Below, piece after piece: positions 50,165 to 58,960 of a stretch of 64,000 bases of DNA. Positions within the stretch are counted from its first letter, which is position 1; every line of letters starts with the position of its first letter. A program made the position numbers and the translations under genes. The notes below the pieces were generated by a model that searched no databases, was not told where the DNA came from, and saw only the letters and a program-made list of their open reading frames with translations. Origin of the DNA: Gemmatimonas sp. (GTDB lineage: Bacteria; Gemmatimonadota; Gemmatimonadetes; Gemmatimonadales; Gemmatimonadaceae); contig NZ_JAJTHI010000010.1 of assembly GCF_021298855.1 (NCBI RefSeq), positions 62,001-126,000 of the forward strand, in the 5' to 3' direction.

Positions 50165-51601
50165 ATGACTGCGCTGCGCGAGACGCTCGAAGGAATTGTT
50201 GGCCCACGGTGGGTCAAAGCACGCGCCCCGGAGCTGGCCCCCTACGATGCCGACGGCCTGCCGGGATATCGCGCCACGCCGTCGCTGGCGGTGCTCCCCG
50301 GCTCGCGGGCCGAGGTGATCGCCGTCGTGCGGGCGCTGGCAGACACGGGCACGCCTTGGGTACCGCGCGGCGCCGGCACCGGCCTCTCGGGGGGCGCACT
50401 CGCCAACGGCGTCGTGCTCATCGGCCTGAATCGGCTCACCCGCATACTCGACGTCGATCCGGTCAACCGCCTGGCGCGCGTCGAGCCGGGGGTCGTGAAC
50501 GCCAGTCTCTCGCGCGAGACGACACGCTATGGCCTGCAGTACGCCCCCGACCCCTCGAGCCAGACCGCCTGTACGATAGGTGGGAACGTTGCCGAAAACG
50601 CCGGCGGCCCTCACTGCCTCAAGTACGGCGTCACGCTCAACCACGTGCTGGAGTGCGAGGTGGTGCTCCCCGATGGCACCGTCACGCGGCTCGGTGGGGC
50701 GTATGCCGAGTCGTCGGGCTATGACCTGCTGGGGGCCTTCGTTGGCAGTGAGGGCTGTTTCGGCATCGCCACGGAAGTCACGGTGCAGCTGGTCCCGCTC
50801 CCCGATGCGGTGCACACGCTCCTCGCCGACTTCGCCAGCGTCACCGACGCCGCGCGTGCCGTGTCCCGCATCATCGCCTGCGGCATCGTCCCCGCCGCGT
50901 TGGAAATGATGGACAACGCCACCATCCGGTGTGTCGAGGCCAGCATCTACGCGGCGGGATATCCGGTGGACGCGGCGGCCGTGCTGCTCTGCGACGTGGA
51001 CGGCGTGTCCGAGGGGCTCGACGAAGACGTGGCCATCATCCGGGAGGCATGCCGTGCGGCCGGCGCCCGAACGGTCGCGGTGGCCACCGACGCCGCCGAC
51101 CGCGCGCGGCTGTGGCAGGGCCGCAAGAAGGCCTTCGGTGCCATGGGCCGCCTTGCGCCGGCGCTCGTCGTGCAGGACGCCGTGGTGCCCCGCACCAGGC
51201 TTCCCGAGGTCCTGGCGGCCATCGAGCAGATCGGCGACCGGTTCGGCGTTCGCGTATGCAATGTGTTCCACGCCGGCGATGGCAATCTGCATCCCAACAT
51301 CCCGTACAACCCGCACGACGCCGCAGAGAGTGCGCGCGTCCACGAGGCGATGGGCGAGATCATGAAGGCGTGTATCGCGGCGGGAGGCACCATTACCGGC
51401 GAGCACGGGGTGGGACTCGACAAGCTGCCGTACATGGAATCGCTGTTCGACGCCGACTCGCTCGACATGATGTGCCGGGTGCGACGGGTCTTCGATCCGG
51501 AGACGCGCGCCAACCCCGGCAAGGTGATCCCGGTGCACAGTTGCCGTGAGTGGCACGGGGCCACCGGGCCGAGCCCCCGTGGCCCACAGTCCCGTGTCTG
51601 A
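50165..51601 (+). CDS. glcD: Glycolate oxidase subunit GlcD (FAD-binding)
   Basis: The product is 478 aa, the FAD-binding catalytic subunit that oxidises glycolate or related 2-hydroxy acids. The FAD_binding_4 (PCMH) domain contains VPRGAGTGLSGGAL, PDPSSQTACTIGGNVAENAGGPHCLKYG and VGSEGCFGIATEV. The C-terminal FAD-oxidase domain contains NVFHAGDGNLHPNI and GTITGEHGVGLDK. The ATG follows a weak TTTGCGGTC flank like that of ruvB, but no clear TA start of the element. It overlaps glcE by 8 nt. D-lactate dehydrogenase activity is an alternative. Confidence 0.93.
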   Translation: MTALRETLEGIVGPRWVKARAPELAPYDADGLPGYRATPSLAVLPGSRAEVIAVVRALADTGTPWVPRGAGTGLSGGALANGVVLIGLNRLTRILDVDPVNRLARVEPGVVNASLSRETTRYGLQYAPDPSSQTACTIGGNVAENAGGPHCLKYGVTLNHVLECEVVLPDGTVTRLGGAYAESSGYDLLGAFVGSEGCFGIATEVTVQLVPLPDAVHTLLADFASVTDAARAVSRIIACGIVPAALEMMDNATIRCVEASIYAAGYPVDAAAVLLCDVDGVSEGLDEDVAIIREACRAAGARTVAVATDAADRARLWQGRKKAFGAMGRLAPALVVQDAVVPRTRLPEVLAAIEQIGDRFGVRVCNVFHAGDGNLHPNIPYNPHDAAESARVHEAMGEIMKACIAAGGTITGEHGVGLDKLPYMESLFDADSLDMMCRVRRVFDPETRANPGKVIPVHSCREWHGATGPSPRGPQSRV

Positions 51602-52730
51602 CATCACCAGGCTGGCCGAGCAGATTCGCGAAACGTCGGCGCCGCTGCGCATCGAGGGTGGCGGCAGCTGGCTGCACGCCGGAGGGCCGTGGGCGCCGGC
51701 CGCCTCGCTGTCGGTGCGGCATCTTCGTGGCATTCGCGCATACACGCCGGGCGATCTGGTCGTGACCGTGGCGGCGGGAACGAGCCTCGCCGAACTCGCG
51801 GCGGCCACGGCGGAACACGGGCAGATGCTGGCCCTCGATCCGTACGGCACCCCCGACGACACGATCGGTGCCGTCGTGGCCACCGCGTCGCCGGCCCCAC
51901 TGGCGTTGGGTGACCATCGGGTGCGCGACCTCGTGCTCGGCGTGCAGGTCGTCACGGGGGACGGCGTCGTCATGCGCGCCGGAGGGCACGTGGTGAAGAA
52001 CGTGGCCGGGTTCGACCTCGTGCGGTTGCAGACGGGCGCGTGGGGCACGCTCGGTGTCATCACCGAGGTGAGCCTGCGCCTGCATGCCCGCCCGCCGGTC
52101 GATCAGCTGGTGTGCGCCGCCGTGCCGCATGCCGACACCGGAGCCCTCGACGACCTGCTGCCCGCGGTCCTGGCGCAGCGGGTGCCGCTGCCCATGCTGC
52201 TGGTGAGTCCCCCCGGCGGGGAGCCGCAACTCTGGGCGCGGCTCACCGGCAACACCAGTCGCGTGCGCGCGCTGCACGCGCGGCTGCGGGCGCTGCCGGT
52301 GGGCGATGTCCGGGACGCACCAGACGACGAAACCTGGCGCACGCTGCGCACCACCCCGTCGGAGGCGATCGTGCTGCGCGCCCGGACGCATCGATCGGAC
52401 GCCGTCCCCTTCGTTCGCGCCGCGCGTGACGCGTTCGAGTCGGCCACGCTCAGCTACGATCCGGCGCACGGCTCCCTGCGGCTGGTCATGCCCGGTACCG
52501 GCCTCGCGACGCTGGAGCGCGACATGGCCACGTGGTATCGGCTCGCCGCGGCGCGCGGCGCCATGCACCGGATGACCGTGGTGGTCGATCAGGGACGCAC
52601 ATGGTCCGCACCGTACCAATCGCCGCGTACACCACTGGAGGCCGGCGTGAAGCGCGCCTTCGATGCCCGTGACGTGCTCAATCGCCTCGCCGAGTTGCGG
52701 CCGTCGACGCGTGCCCATCCCGATGCGTGA
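51594..52730 (+). CDS. glcE: Glycolate oxidase subunit GlcE
   Basis: The product is 378 aa with a second FAD_binding_4 domain, shorter than GlcD: GGGSWLHAGGP, GDLVVTVAAGTSLAELAA, DDTIGAVVATASPAP, GGHVVKNVAGFDLVRLQTGAWGTLGVITEV. This last block is diagnostic of GlcE. The start is uncertain: in-frame GTG codons occur at 51546, 51579 and 51594. I use 51594, which leaves an 8-nt overlap with glcD. The stop overlaps glcF. Confidence 0.88.
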   Translation: MSDITRLAEQIRETSAPLRIEGGGSWLHAGGPWAPAASLSVRHLRGIRAYTPGDLVVTVAAGTSLAELAAATAEHGQMLALDPYGTPDDTIGAVVATASPAPLALGDHRVRDLVLGVQVVTGDGVVMRAGGHVVKNVAGFDLVRLQTGAWGTLGVITEVSLRLHARPPVDQLVCAAVPHADTGALDDLLPAVLAQRVPLPMLLVSPPGGEPQLWARLTGNTSRVRALHARLRALPVGDVRDAPDDETWRTLRTTPSEAIVLRARTHRSDAVPFVRAARDAFESATLSYDPAHGSLRLVMPGTGLATLERDMATWYRLAAARGAMHRMTVVVDQGRTWSAPYQSPRTPLEAGVKRAFDARDVLNRLAELRPSTRAHPDA

Positions 52731-54105
52731 GCCCATGCCGCCGTCCATTTCCTCCTCCACCGCCCACGTGACCGCCGCGACGCCGGGCTGTGCGCTGCCC
52801 GGCACGCCCCTGCAGCAGGCGGCGGCGGGGCTCGATGCGTGCGTGCACTGCGGCTTCTGTCTGCCGGCGTGCCCCACGTACGTGAATCTCGAAGACGAGA
52901 ACGACTCGCCACGTGGCCGCCTGGTGCTCATGCGCCGCCTCCTGGACGGCGAGATTGCGCTCGCGGACGAGGGCGTGGCCCGGCACTTCGACCGCTGTCT
53001 CGGCTGTCGCGCCTGCGAGACGGCGTGCCCATCCGGCGTCCCCTACGGAGAACTGCTCGAGGCCACCCGCGCCACGATGCGTCCCGTGCGGGGGATCCCG
53101 CGCGTGGCGCAGGTGGTGCTGACCGTGTTCCGGCATCATGTGCTGTTGCGCGCGGCACTGGCGGGTGCGCGCGCGGTGCGCGCCACGGGGCTGCCACGCG
53201 TTCTCGCGCGTCTGCTTCCGCGTCGGCTGGCCTTTCCTTTTGCGATGCTGGCGGCCTCGGCACCGGCGCCCTGGCGCCGTCGCCTCCTTGCCCCACGCGC
53301 ACGGGCCGCGGTGGGCGATGCCCACGTGAAGACCCCCGAGGGCGCAGCACCACCGACCCCCGTGGTCACGTTGCTCGAAGGGTGCGTGATGTCGGGGCTC
53401 TTCCGGCATGTCAACGACGCCACGGCGCATGTGCTCGCGTACCACGGGTATCGGTCGTGTGAGACCCAGGGGCAGCGCTGCTGCGGCGCCTTGCATGCCC
53501 ACGCTGGTGATCTCGAGGGGGCGCGGGCACTGGCGCGCGAAAACATCGCCGCGTTCGAGCGCACCGCGGCCGATCTCATCGTGGTGAACGCGGCGGGATG
53601 TGGTGCCATGCTCAAGCAGTATGGGCACCTGCTGCACGACGATCCGGCCTGGTCGGCGCGCGCGGAGGCGCTGTCATCCCGCACCCGCGATGTCAGCGAG
53701 CTGCTGGCCGCCGCCGGCGTGCGCGCGGGCACCATTCCCATTGGGCTGCGGGTCACGCACGACCCGCCGTGCCATCAGATGCATGCGCAGCGTGTGGTGC
53801 GGCCACCCATGGCCGTGCTCGAGGCGGTGCCCGGGCTGGAACTCGTGCCGCTCGAAGACGCCGATCAGTGCTGCGGCTCTGCCGGCATCTACAATCTCGT
53901 GGAACCCGACACCTCGGACGCGGTGCTGGCCCCGAAACTGGCCCGCATTGCCGACACCCACGCCCAGATCGTGGCGACGGGCAATCCCGGTTGCCATATG
54001 CAGATCGGCGCGGGGCTCCTCCTGAGTGGGTCCGGCGTCACGGTGGCCCATCCCATCGAGCTGCTGGCCGCCAGTTATCCAGAGCGAGGGAGCCCGCGAC
54101 CATAG
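52723..54105 (+). CDS. glcF: Glycolate oxidase iron-sulfur subunit GlcF
   Basis: The product is 460 aa. Two [4Fe-4S] ferredoxin motifs (CVHCGFCLPACPTY and CLGCRACETACPSG) are followed by two CCG domains (RCCGALHAHAGD and QCCGSAGIYNLVE), the standard GlcF/LutA layout. It passes electrons from GlcDE to the quinone pool at the membrane. The ATG at 52723 overlaps the end of glcE; an ATG at 52735 is an alternative. A terminator follows. Confidence 0.93.
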   Translation: MREPMPPSISSSTAHVTAATPGCALPGTPLQQAAAGLDACVHCGFCLPACPTYVNLEDENDSPRGRLVLMRRLLDGEIALADEGVARHFDRCLGCRACETACPSGVPYGELLEATRATMRPVRGIPRVAQVVLTVFRHHVLLRAALAGARAVRATGLPRVLARLLPRRLAFPFAMLAASAPAPWRRRLLAPRARAAVGDAHVKTPEGAAPPTPVVTLLEGCVMSGLFRHVNDATAHVLAYHGYRSCETQGQRCCGALHAHAGDLEGARALARENIAAFERTAADLIVVNAAGCGAMLKQYGHLLHDDPAWSARAEALSSRTRDVSELLAAAGVRAGTIPIGLRVTHDPPCHQMHAQRVVRPPMAVLEAVPGLELVPLEDADQCCGSAGIYNLVEPDTSDAVLAPKLARIADTHAQIVATGNPGCHMQIGAGLLLSGSGVTVAHPIELLAASYPERGSPRP

Positions 54106-54221
54106 CGCCCAATGCCATCTCCGGTCACGCTCTGGCGGCGAGCGCGTGCGGGGGCTGGAGCGGGAATTCGTGACGCGCCCCGTGGTCGACGGGATACTGC
54201 GCCGCCTGCGCTGAACGCGAC

Positions 54222-54250
54222 GGAGGCGGCTGGCCCCCCGGCCGCCTTTG
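54222..54250 (+). terminator. Hairpin terminator after glcDEF
   Basis: AGGCGGC (54224-54230) pairs with GCCGCCT (54241-54247) around a 10-nt loop, followed by TT. It ends 4 nt before the next promoter element. Confidence 0.65.
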
Positions 54251-54253
54251 CGG

Positions 54254-54265
54254 TATGATCGCCGC
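54254..54265 (+). promoter_or_regulatory. Leaderless-type promoter of the plug-domain gene
   Basis: TATGAT, then CGCCGC, then the ATG at 54266. It lies directly after the glcF terminator. Confidence 0.6.
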
Positions 54266-55705
54266 ATGATGAGGATGATAGGAGTGGGCGCGGCTGTGGC
54301 CACCGCGCTGGCGACCACAACGGCATTCGCGCAGGCACCGGCTCGCGTCAGCGCGAGGGTGCGTGGCGAAATCGTGGACAGCGTGCGATCACGCCGGTTG
54401 AGCGGCGCCACGGTGCAGCTGACGGCCGCCGACGGCAGCGGACGCATTCTTTCCACGACCTCCACATCGCAGGGCACGTTTCAGCTGGACGACGTGGCAA
54501 CCGGGGTGTATCTGGTCGGCTTTCTCCACCCTTTTCTCGATTCCCTTGGCGTCGAGAGCCAGCTCTTGCGTCTGGACGTGACGAATGGCGATCCGATCGT
54601 GCTGACCCTCGCCACCCCGTCGGCCGCCACGCTCATCGAGGCGCGGTGTGGCGCCCCCGCGCCGGAACTGCCGCGCGGCATGTTCTTCGGGACGGTACGC
54701 ACCGCCGGCGGGTCCCCACCGCCGGTCCCCGCGCGCGTGCGCGCACAGTACAACAGCAATCGCGTCACGGCACGAGGCCTCGAGCGCGTCCCCAACGTGC
54801 GCATCGCCACCGGCACCGCCGACGGCGCGTTCGCCGTATGCGGCGTGCCCCCCAATACCGCCATCACCGTGCGCGCCTTCGCCGACCTCGACAGCAGCGG
54901 CTTTGTGGAGTTGCCGGTGCCCGGCAACGGCCTGCTGCTGCGCGATCTCGTCATTGGCCGCGGCGTGCGCCAACAGGCGCGCGGCACCGGAGGCACGGCA
55001 CGGGTGACGAGCGTGTTGACCGGCAAGGCGTCGCTGCGTGGCATCGCGCGCAACCAGAGCGGCCAGCCGGTGAATGGCGCCCGCATCACGTTGTGGGGCA
55101 CCGGCGTCGAGACCAGCGCGAACGCCGCCGGCCAGTATCAGTTCACCAACCTGCCCGAAGGGACGTATACGGTCGAGGCCCGTGCCGTCGGGTTCCAGCC
55201 ACACCGGGCACCGGCCGACCTGCAGGCCGCGCGCGAGGCCGTGGTCGATCTCACGCTGTCCGCGCTCGTCACCAACATCGACACGCTGCGCGTGCGCGCC
55301 AATCGCGCGGTGCCGCTCGACGAGTTCGAACGCCGCCGCAAGCTGGGCTTTGGCCACTTCCTCACCGAGGAGGAGATCCGCAAGAAGGGCCCGACCTACA
55401 TGGGCGACATTTTCCGCGGGCTTCCCGGTGTGGTCACGATGCCGGGGCAGTTCGGGCGCGACCGGGTGCTGGTTCGCGGCACCGGCATGACCGGCGATTG
55501 CGCGCCGGCCATCTTTCTCAACGGCCTGTACGTGAACATCGAGGACGGCGACCTCGACAACATCATCAATCCCAAGGACGTCCGCGCCATCGAGCTCTAT
55601 GCACGCACCGCGAGCATCCCGTTGCAGTTCCAGACGCGAAACGGCTGCGGCAGTGCCGTCATCTGGACGGGTGCGCGCATGGATGATCCTCCGGTGAAGA
55701 AGTAG
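54266..55705 (+). CDS. Exported carboxypeptidase-regulatory-like protein with a TonB-plug domain but no barrel
   Basis: The product is 479 aa with a signal peptide (GVGAAVATALATTTAFAQA). Residues ~30-115 and ~250-330 are CarboxypepD_reg-like beta-sandwiches (VRGEIVDSVRSRRLSGATVQLTAADG; ARNQSGQPVNGARITLWGTG with NLPEGTYTVEARAVGF). The C-terminus resembles the plug of TonB-dependent receptors (RGLPGVVTMP, VLVRGTGM, CAPAIFLNGLYV, PKDVRAIELYARTASIPLQF). There is no 22-strand barrel: the protein ends ~40 residues after the plug. It may be a periplasmic or surface binding module. It begins a run with two cytochrome genes. Confidence 0.8.
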   Translation: MMRMIGVGAAVATALATTTAFAQAPARVSARVRGEIVDSVRSRRLSGATVQLTAADGSGRILSTTSTSQGTFQLDDVATGVYLVGFLHPFLDSLGVESQLLRLDVTNGDPIVLTLATPSAATLIEARCGAPAPELPRGMFFGTVRTAGGSPPPVPARVRAQYNSNRVTARGLERVPNVRIATGTADGAFAVCGVPPNTAITVRAFADLDSSGFVELPVPGNGLLLRDLVIGRGVRQQARGTGGTARVTSVLTGKASLRGIARNQSGQPVNGARITLWGTGVETSANAAGQYQFTNLPEGTYTVEARAVGFQPHRAPADLQAAREAVVDLTLSALVTNIDTLRVRANRAVPLDEFERRRKLGFGHFLTEEEIRKKGPTYMGDIFRGLPGVVTMPGQFGRDRVLVRGTGMTGDCAPAIFLNGLYVNIEDGDLDNIINPKDVRAIELYARTASIPLQFQTRNGCGSAVIWTGARMDDPPVKK

Positions 55706-55715
55706 GACGGGCGCG

Positions 55716-56429
55716 GTGCGACACGCGCGTGGGACCCTGGTCCACCTCGCCGCACTCCTCCTGGTCCTCACCGTGCCGGGGGAGGGGATCGTGGCGCAAC
55801 CGCTGTCCGGCTTCGCTGCCCGCAAGGCCGAGCAGTTGCTGCGTGACAAGCACAGCTGCCTTGGCTGTCACCGCCTCAAGGGGGAAGGGGGACAGCTGGC
55901 ACCGACGCTCGACGCGGTGCACGAGCGGCGCGATGCGGCCTACATTGCCGCCATCGTGAGCGACCCGCAGCGACTGAAGCCCGGTGTGAGCATGCCGCGC
56001 GTACGCATGCCGGCCAGCGAGCGCGCCCTCATTGTGCGCTATCTCGGCGGTGATCCCGCCCGCATGGATGTGCCCCGCACCGCGCCGTCACCTGCGGGGC
56101 CGACAGCCACCCCGCCCGACGGCAAGGTGCTCTACGCCCAATGGTGCGCCGGGTGCCACGGCACCACGGGCATGGGCGATGGCCCCAACGCGAAGATGCT
56201 GCCCGTGCCGCCGGCGCGACATCATGATGCGGAGGCCATGGGACGGCGCAGCGACGACGCGCTCTTTGATACCATCGAGGCCGGCGGGGCGATCATGAAC
56301 CGGCATCACCGCATGCCGGCGTTCGGCGGGACGCTCACCACGCCGCAGATTCGCGCACTGGTGGCATACATTCGCACGCTGTGCCGCTGTCAGGGACCGG
56401 CATGGAGTCGCGACGGGGCGCCGTCGTGA
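55716..56429 (+). CDS. Di-heme c-type cytochrome
   Basis: The product is 237 aa (GTG start) with a signal peptide (LVHLAALLLVLTVPGEGIVAQ). There are two CXXCH heme sites: CLGCH in KHSCLGCHRLKGEGG and CAGCH in WCAGCHGTTGMGDG. Each lies in a small class I cytochrome c domain with a distal Met candidate (SMPRVRMP; HRMPAFGG). It is periplasmic and probably transfers electrons to or from the octaheme protein encoded next, with which its stop overlaps (GTGA). Confidence 0.9.
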   Translation: MRHARGTLVHLAALLLVLTVPGEGIVAQPLSGFAARKAEQLLRDKHSCLGCHRLKGEGGQLAPTLDAVHERRDAAYIAAIVSDPQRLKPGVSMPRVRMPASERALIVRYLGGDPARMDVPRTAPSPAGPTATPPDGKVLYAQWCAGCHGTTGMGDGPNAKMLPVPPARHHDAEAMGRRSDDALFDTIEAGGAIMNRHHRMPAFGGTLTTPQIRALVAYIRTLCRCQGPAWSRDGAPS

Positions 56430-58738
56430 CACGCACACACCGGCGAGCGTGGGGCGCGCTGCTGCTGCTGGGCGCGTGCACCACGGACACCAGCGACAAC
56501 GCGGCCGGGGAGCAGGGGACCGCGCCGCTGACGGCGGCGGTGCTCGCCACGCCCTCGGCACCGCCGCCGGAGTCGTTTGCGGGCAATGCCTCCTGCCTCA
56601 GCTGTCATGCCCGGCAGGTGGAGCAGTGGAGCCGCTCCACGCACGGACGAGCCGGTGGTGTACCGGGCAGCGCGACCAACGATGTGCCGGTCATCGCCCC
56701 CTTCTCGGGGACCCCCATCCGGTTTGCCGATGCCACGGTCACGCCGCGCCAACGCCGCGGGCGGTACGAGTTCCTCCTGCAACGGGAGGGGGAAGCCGAC
56801 ACCGCCTTCGTGGTGGACGGCGTCATTGGTGGGGGACACATGGCGGGCGGCGGAACGCAGGGCTTCGTGACCACCTGGACCGACGGCACGGTGCGTTTCC
56901 TGCCGTTCGACTGGAGCCGGGACGGACGCACGTGGTTCTGCAACACCGGCACGCGCAGCGACCGAGGATGGCAGCCCATCCGTCCCACCATGCGCCTGGC
57001 CGAATGCGGAGACTGGCCCCCCGTGCGCATCCTCGGCGACGAACCGCGCTTCAGCAACTGCCAGAGCTGTCACGGCAGCAACATCACCGTGCAGTACGAG
57101 GCGCGTGATGGACGCTGGCGCACCCAGGTCGCCACGTACGCCGTGAACTGCGAAAGTTGTCATGGTCCTGCCGCTCGGCACGTGCGCCTCATGCAGCAGG
57201 GGAGTACGGGCGCGGACATCGGACTGGAGGCACTGGCGACGGGCGACAAGGCGCGCAGCCTCGCCACCTGCATGGGGTGCCATGCCCTCAAGACGCGACT
57301 CGCGACCGGCTACACACCGGGAGCGCCGCTCACGCAGTTCTACTCCACCGCCCTGTCGCAGCTGGGCGACCGGCCGTTCACGCCGGACGGTCGCACGCGC
57401 ACCTTCGCGTATCAGGAGGGGCACTACGCAAGTGATTGCTATCGCAACGGTGGCATGACCTGCACCAGCTGTCACGATCCGCATACGCAAGGGTATCGGA
57501 CGGTTGACGGCGAACCGATTCCGGGGCGCACCGACGATCGCCAGTGCACGAGTTGCCACGCCAGCAAACGCGACGAGCCGTCACGCCATACGCGGCACGC
57601 CCCCGACAGTCGCGGCAGCCGCTGCGTGAGCTGCCATATGCCGTACGAGCAGCAGCACGAGTTGGGGCAGGCCGTGCGTTATGGCCGCAGCGACCACAGC
57701 ATTGCCATCCCGCGGCCCGCCCTCGACTCGGCGCTGGGACTCGTTGGCGCGTGCCGCTCGTGCCATGTGACCCGGAGCGTGCGCGAGCTCGAGGCGCAGG
57801 CCGCACGGTGGTGGGGTACGCTCAAGCCGCACGACCGCGCCGTGGGCGGGGTGCTGGCGGCACGGGGGGTCACTGATGTCGAGCGCGCCACGCCGTTGCT
57901 GCTCGAACCGCGTTCCACGCACGCCATGGCGCAGGTGGCCGGCCTGGGGGAGTGGCTCGAACGGTTCGCCACGCCGCACATGGAGCGCGTGCCCGCCGAG
58001 TTCGAGGAACGGGCGCGCAGGCTCGCGGACAGCCCCGATCTCGATGTGCAGGCGCTCGCCATGGCGCTGCTGCACCTCACTCGCGGTCATGTCGGCACCA
58101 TCCGACGGGAGCTGACCACGCGACTAGCCGCCGCGCCCGACGCGGCGACACGCGATGCCCTGCGCCGTCGCTGGGCCACCGTGCTCGGTGGCGTCGGGGA
58201 TGCCGCCCGTGACGCGGGCCGACCAGGGGAGGCGGTGGCGGCCTATCGTGCCGCGCTGGAGGTCACGCCCGATGCCGCACCGTTGCGGCGCAATCTGGGG
58301 CTGGCCCTGGCCGCGCAGGGCGATTGGGGTGCGGCGATGCGCGCGTACCAGCACGCGCTGCAGATCGATCCGCGGGTGCCACTGGGGGAAGTGAACCTGG
58401 GGCTGGCACTGGAACAGCAAGGCAACCGTGCTGGCGCGCGGGCGGCCTATGAGCGGGCCATCGCCGGTGATCCGACCGACGCGGCGCCCTACCTCAATAT
58501 CGGCACCCTGCTGCTGCGCGAGGAGCGGGCGGCGGAGGCGCGCCCGTGGCTGGAGAAGGCCCTGGCACGAGATCCGGGACTGGCCACTGGCCATTTCCAG
58601 CTGGCGCTGGTGTTCGTTCAGGCAGGTGACCTTGCCCGTGCGGAACGCTCGGTGCGGCGGGCGCTTGGGCGCGACCCGACCCACGCCGAAGCCGCCAGAC
58701 TGCTGGACGCCCTGCGCGAGGCACGGCAGGAACGCTGA
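56426..58738 (+). CDS. Octaheme c-type cytochrome fused to TPR repeats, predicted lipoprotein
   Basis: The product is 770 aa. The N-terminus RRAWGALLLLGAC has a lipobox, so it is likely a lipoprotein. Eight CXXCH sites follow: CLSCH, CQSCH, CESCH, CMGCH, CTSCH, CTSCH, CVSCH and CRSCH. The C-terminal ~200 residues contain tandem TPR units (AAYRAALEVTPDAAPLRRNLGLALA, AYQHALQIDPRVPLGEVNLGLALE, and two more). Multiheme-TPR fusions of this kind occur in several phyla but their substrates are not known. The GTG at 56426 is preferred because of the overlap with the di-heme gene; an ATG at 56402 is possible. Confidence 0.88.
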   Translation: MTRTHRRAWGALLLLGACTTDTSDNAAGEQGTAPLTAAVLATPSAPPPESFAGNASCLSCHARQVEQWSRSTHGRAGGVPGSATNDVPVIAPFSGTPIRFADATVTPRQRRGRYEFLLQREGEADTAFVVDGVIGGGHMAGGGTQGFVTTWTDGTVRFLPFDWSRDGRTWFCNTGTRSDRGWQPIRPTMRLAECGDWPPVRILGDEPRFSNCQSCHGSNITVQYEARDGRWRTQVATYAVNCESCHGPAARHVRLMQQGSTGADIGLEALATGDKARSLATCMGCHALKTRLATGYTPGAPLTQFYSTALSQLGDRPFTPDGRTRTFAYQEGHYASDCYRNGGMTCTSCHDPHTQGYRTVDGEPIPGRTDDRQCTSCHASKRDEPSRHTRHAPDSRGSRCVSCHMPYEQQHELGQAVRYGRSDHSIAIPRPALDSALGLVGACRSCHVTRSVRELEAQAARWWGTLKPHDRAVGGVLAARGVTDVERATPLLLEPRSTHAMAQVAGLGEWLERFATPHMERVPAEFEERARRLADSPDLDVQALAMALLHLTRGHVGTIRRELTTRLAAAPDAATRDALRRRWATVLGGVGDAARDAGRPGEAVAAYRAALEVTPDAAPLRRNLGLALAAQGDWGAAMRAYQHALQIDPRVPLGEVNLGLALEQQGNRAGARAAYERAIAGDPTDAAPYLNIGTLLLREERAAEARPWLEKALARDPGLATGHFQLALVFVQAGDLARAERSVRRALGRDPTHAEAARLLDALREARQER

Positions 58739-58801
58739 GCGTCTGGCCGGATCCTCCGCGGAGTGCGCCCGGTTGGGATATTCCGATTGACGAAACGCAT
58801 T

Positions 58802-58827
58802 AAGGGGATACGAGACGTCCCTTTTCT
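58802..58827 (+). terminator. Weak hairpin with T-rich tail after the octaheme gene
   Basis: AAGGG (58802-58806) pairs with CCCTT (58819-58823), with an inner G-T pair, followed by TTCT. Small, but placed correctly before the susC promoter. Confidence 0.4.
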
Positions 58828-58871
58828 ACGCCGATACGGGAATGGACGGGACAGGAGGCAGGGACGAGTTA

Positions 58872-58953
58872 TTGCTCGCGGCGGTTCGGCATCGTACAAT
58901 AGCCGTCTTGTCGCCGTATCCGGTTCCCCGGTTCATCTCGTCCCTGCAGGAGG
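58872..58953 (+). promoter_or_regulatory. Promoter and Shine-Dalgarno site of the susC-susD operon
   Basis: TTGCTC (58872-58877), a 17-bp spacer, and TACAAT (58895-58900). The ~55-nt leader contains a perfect AGGAGG (58948-58953) 7 nt before the ATG at 58961. This is a conventional leadered gene. Confidence 0.7.
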
Positions 58954-58960
58954 CTAAGGA

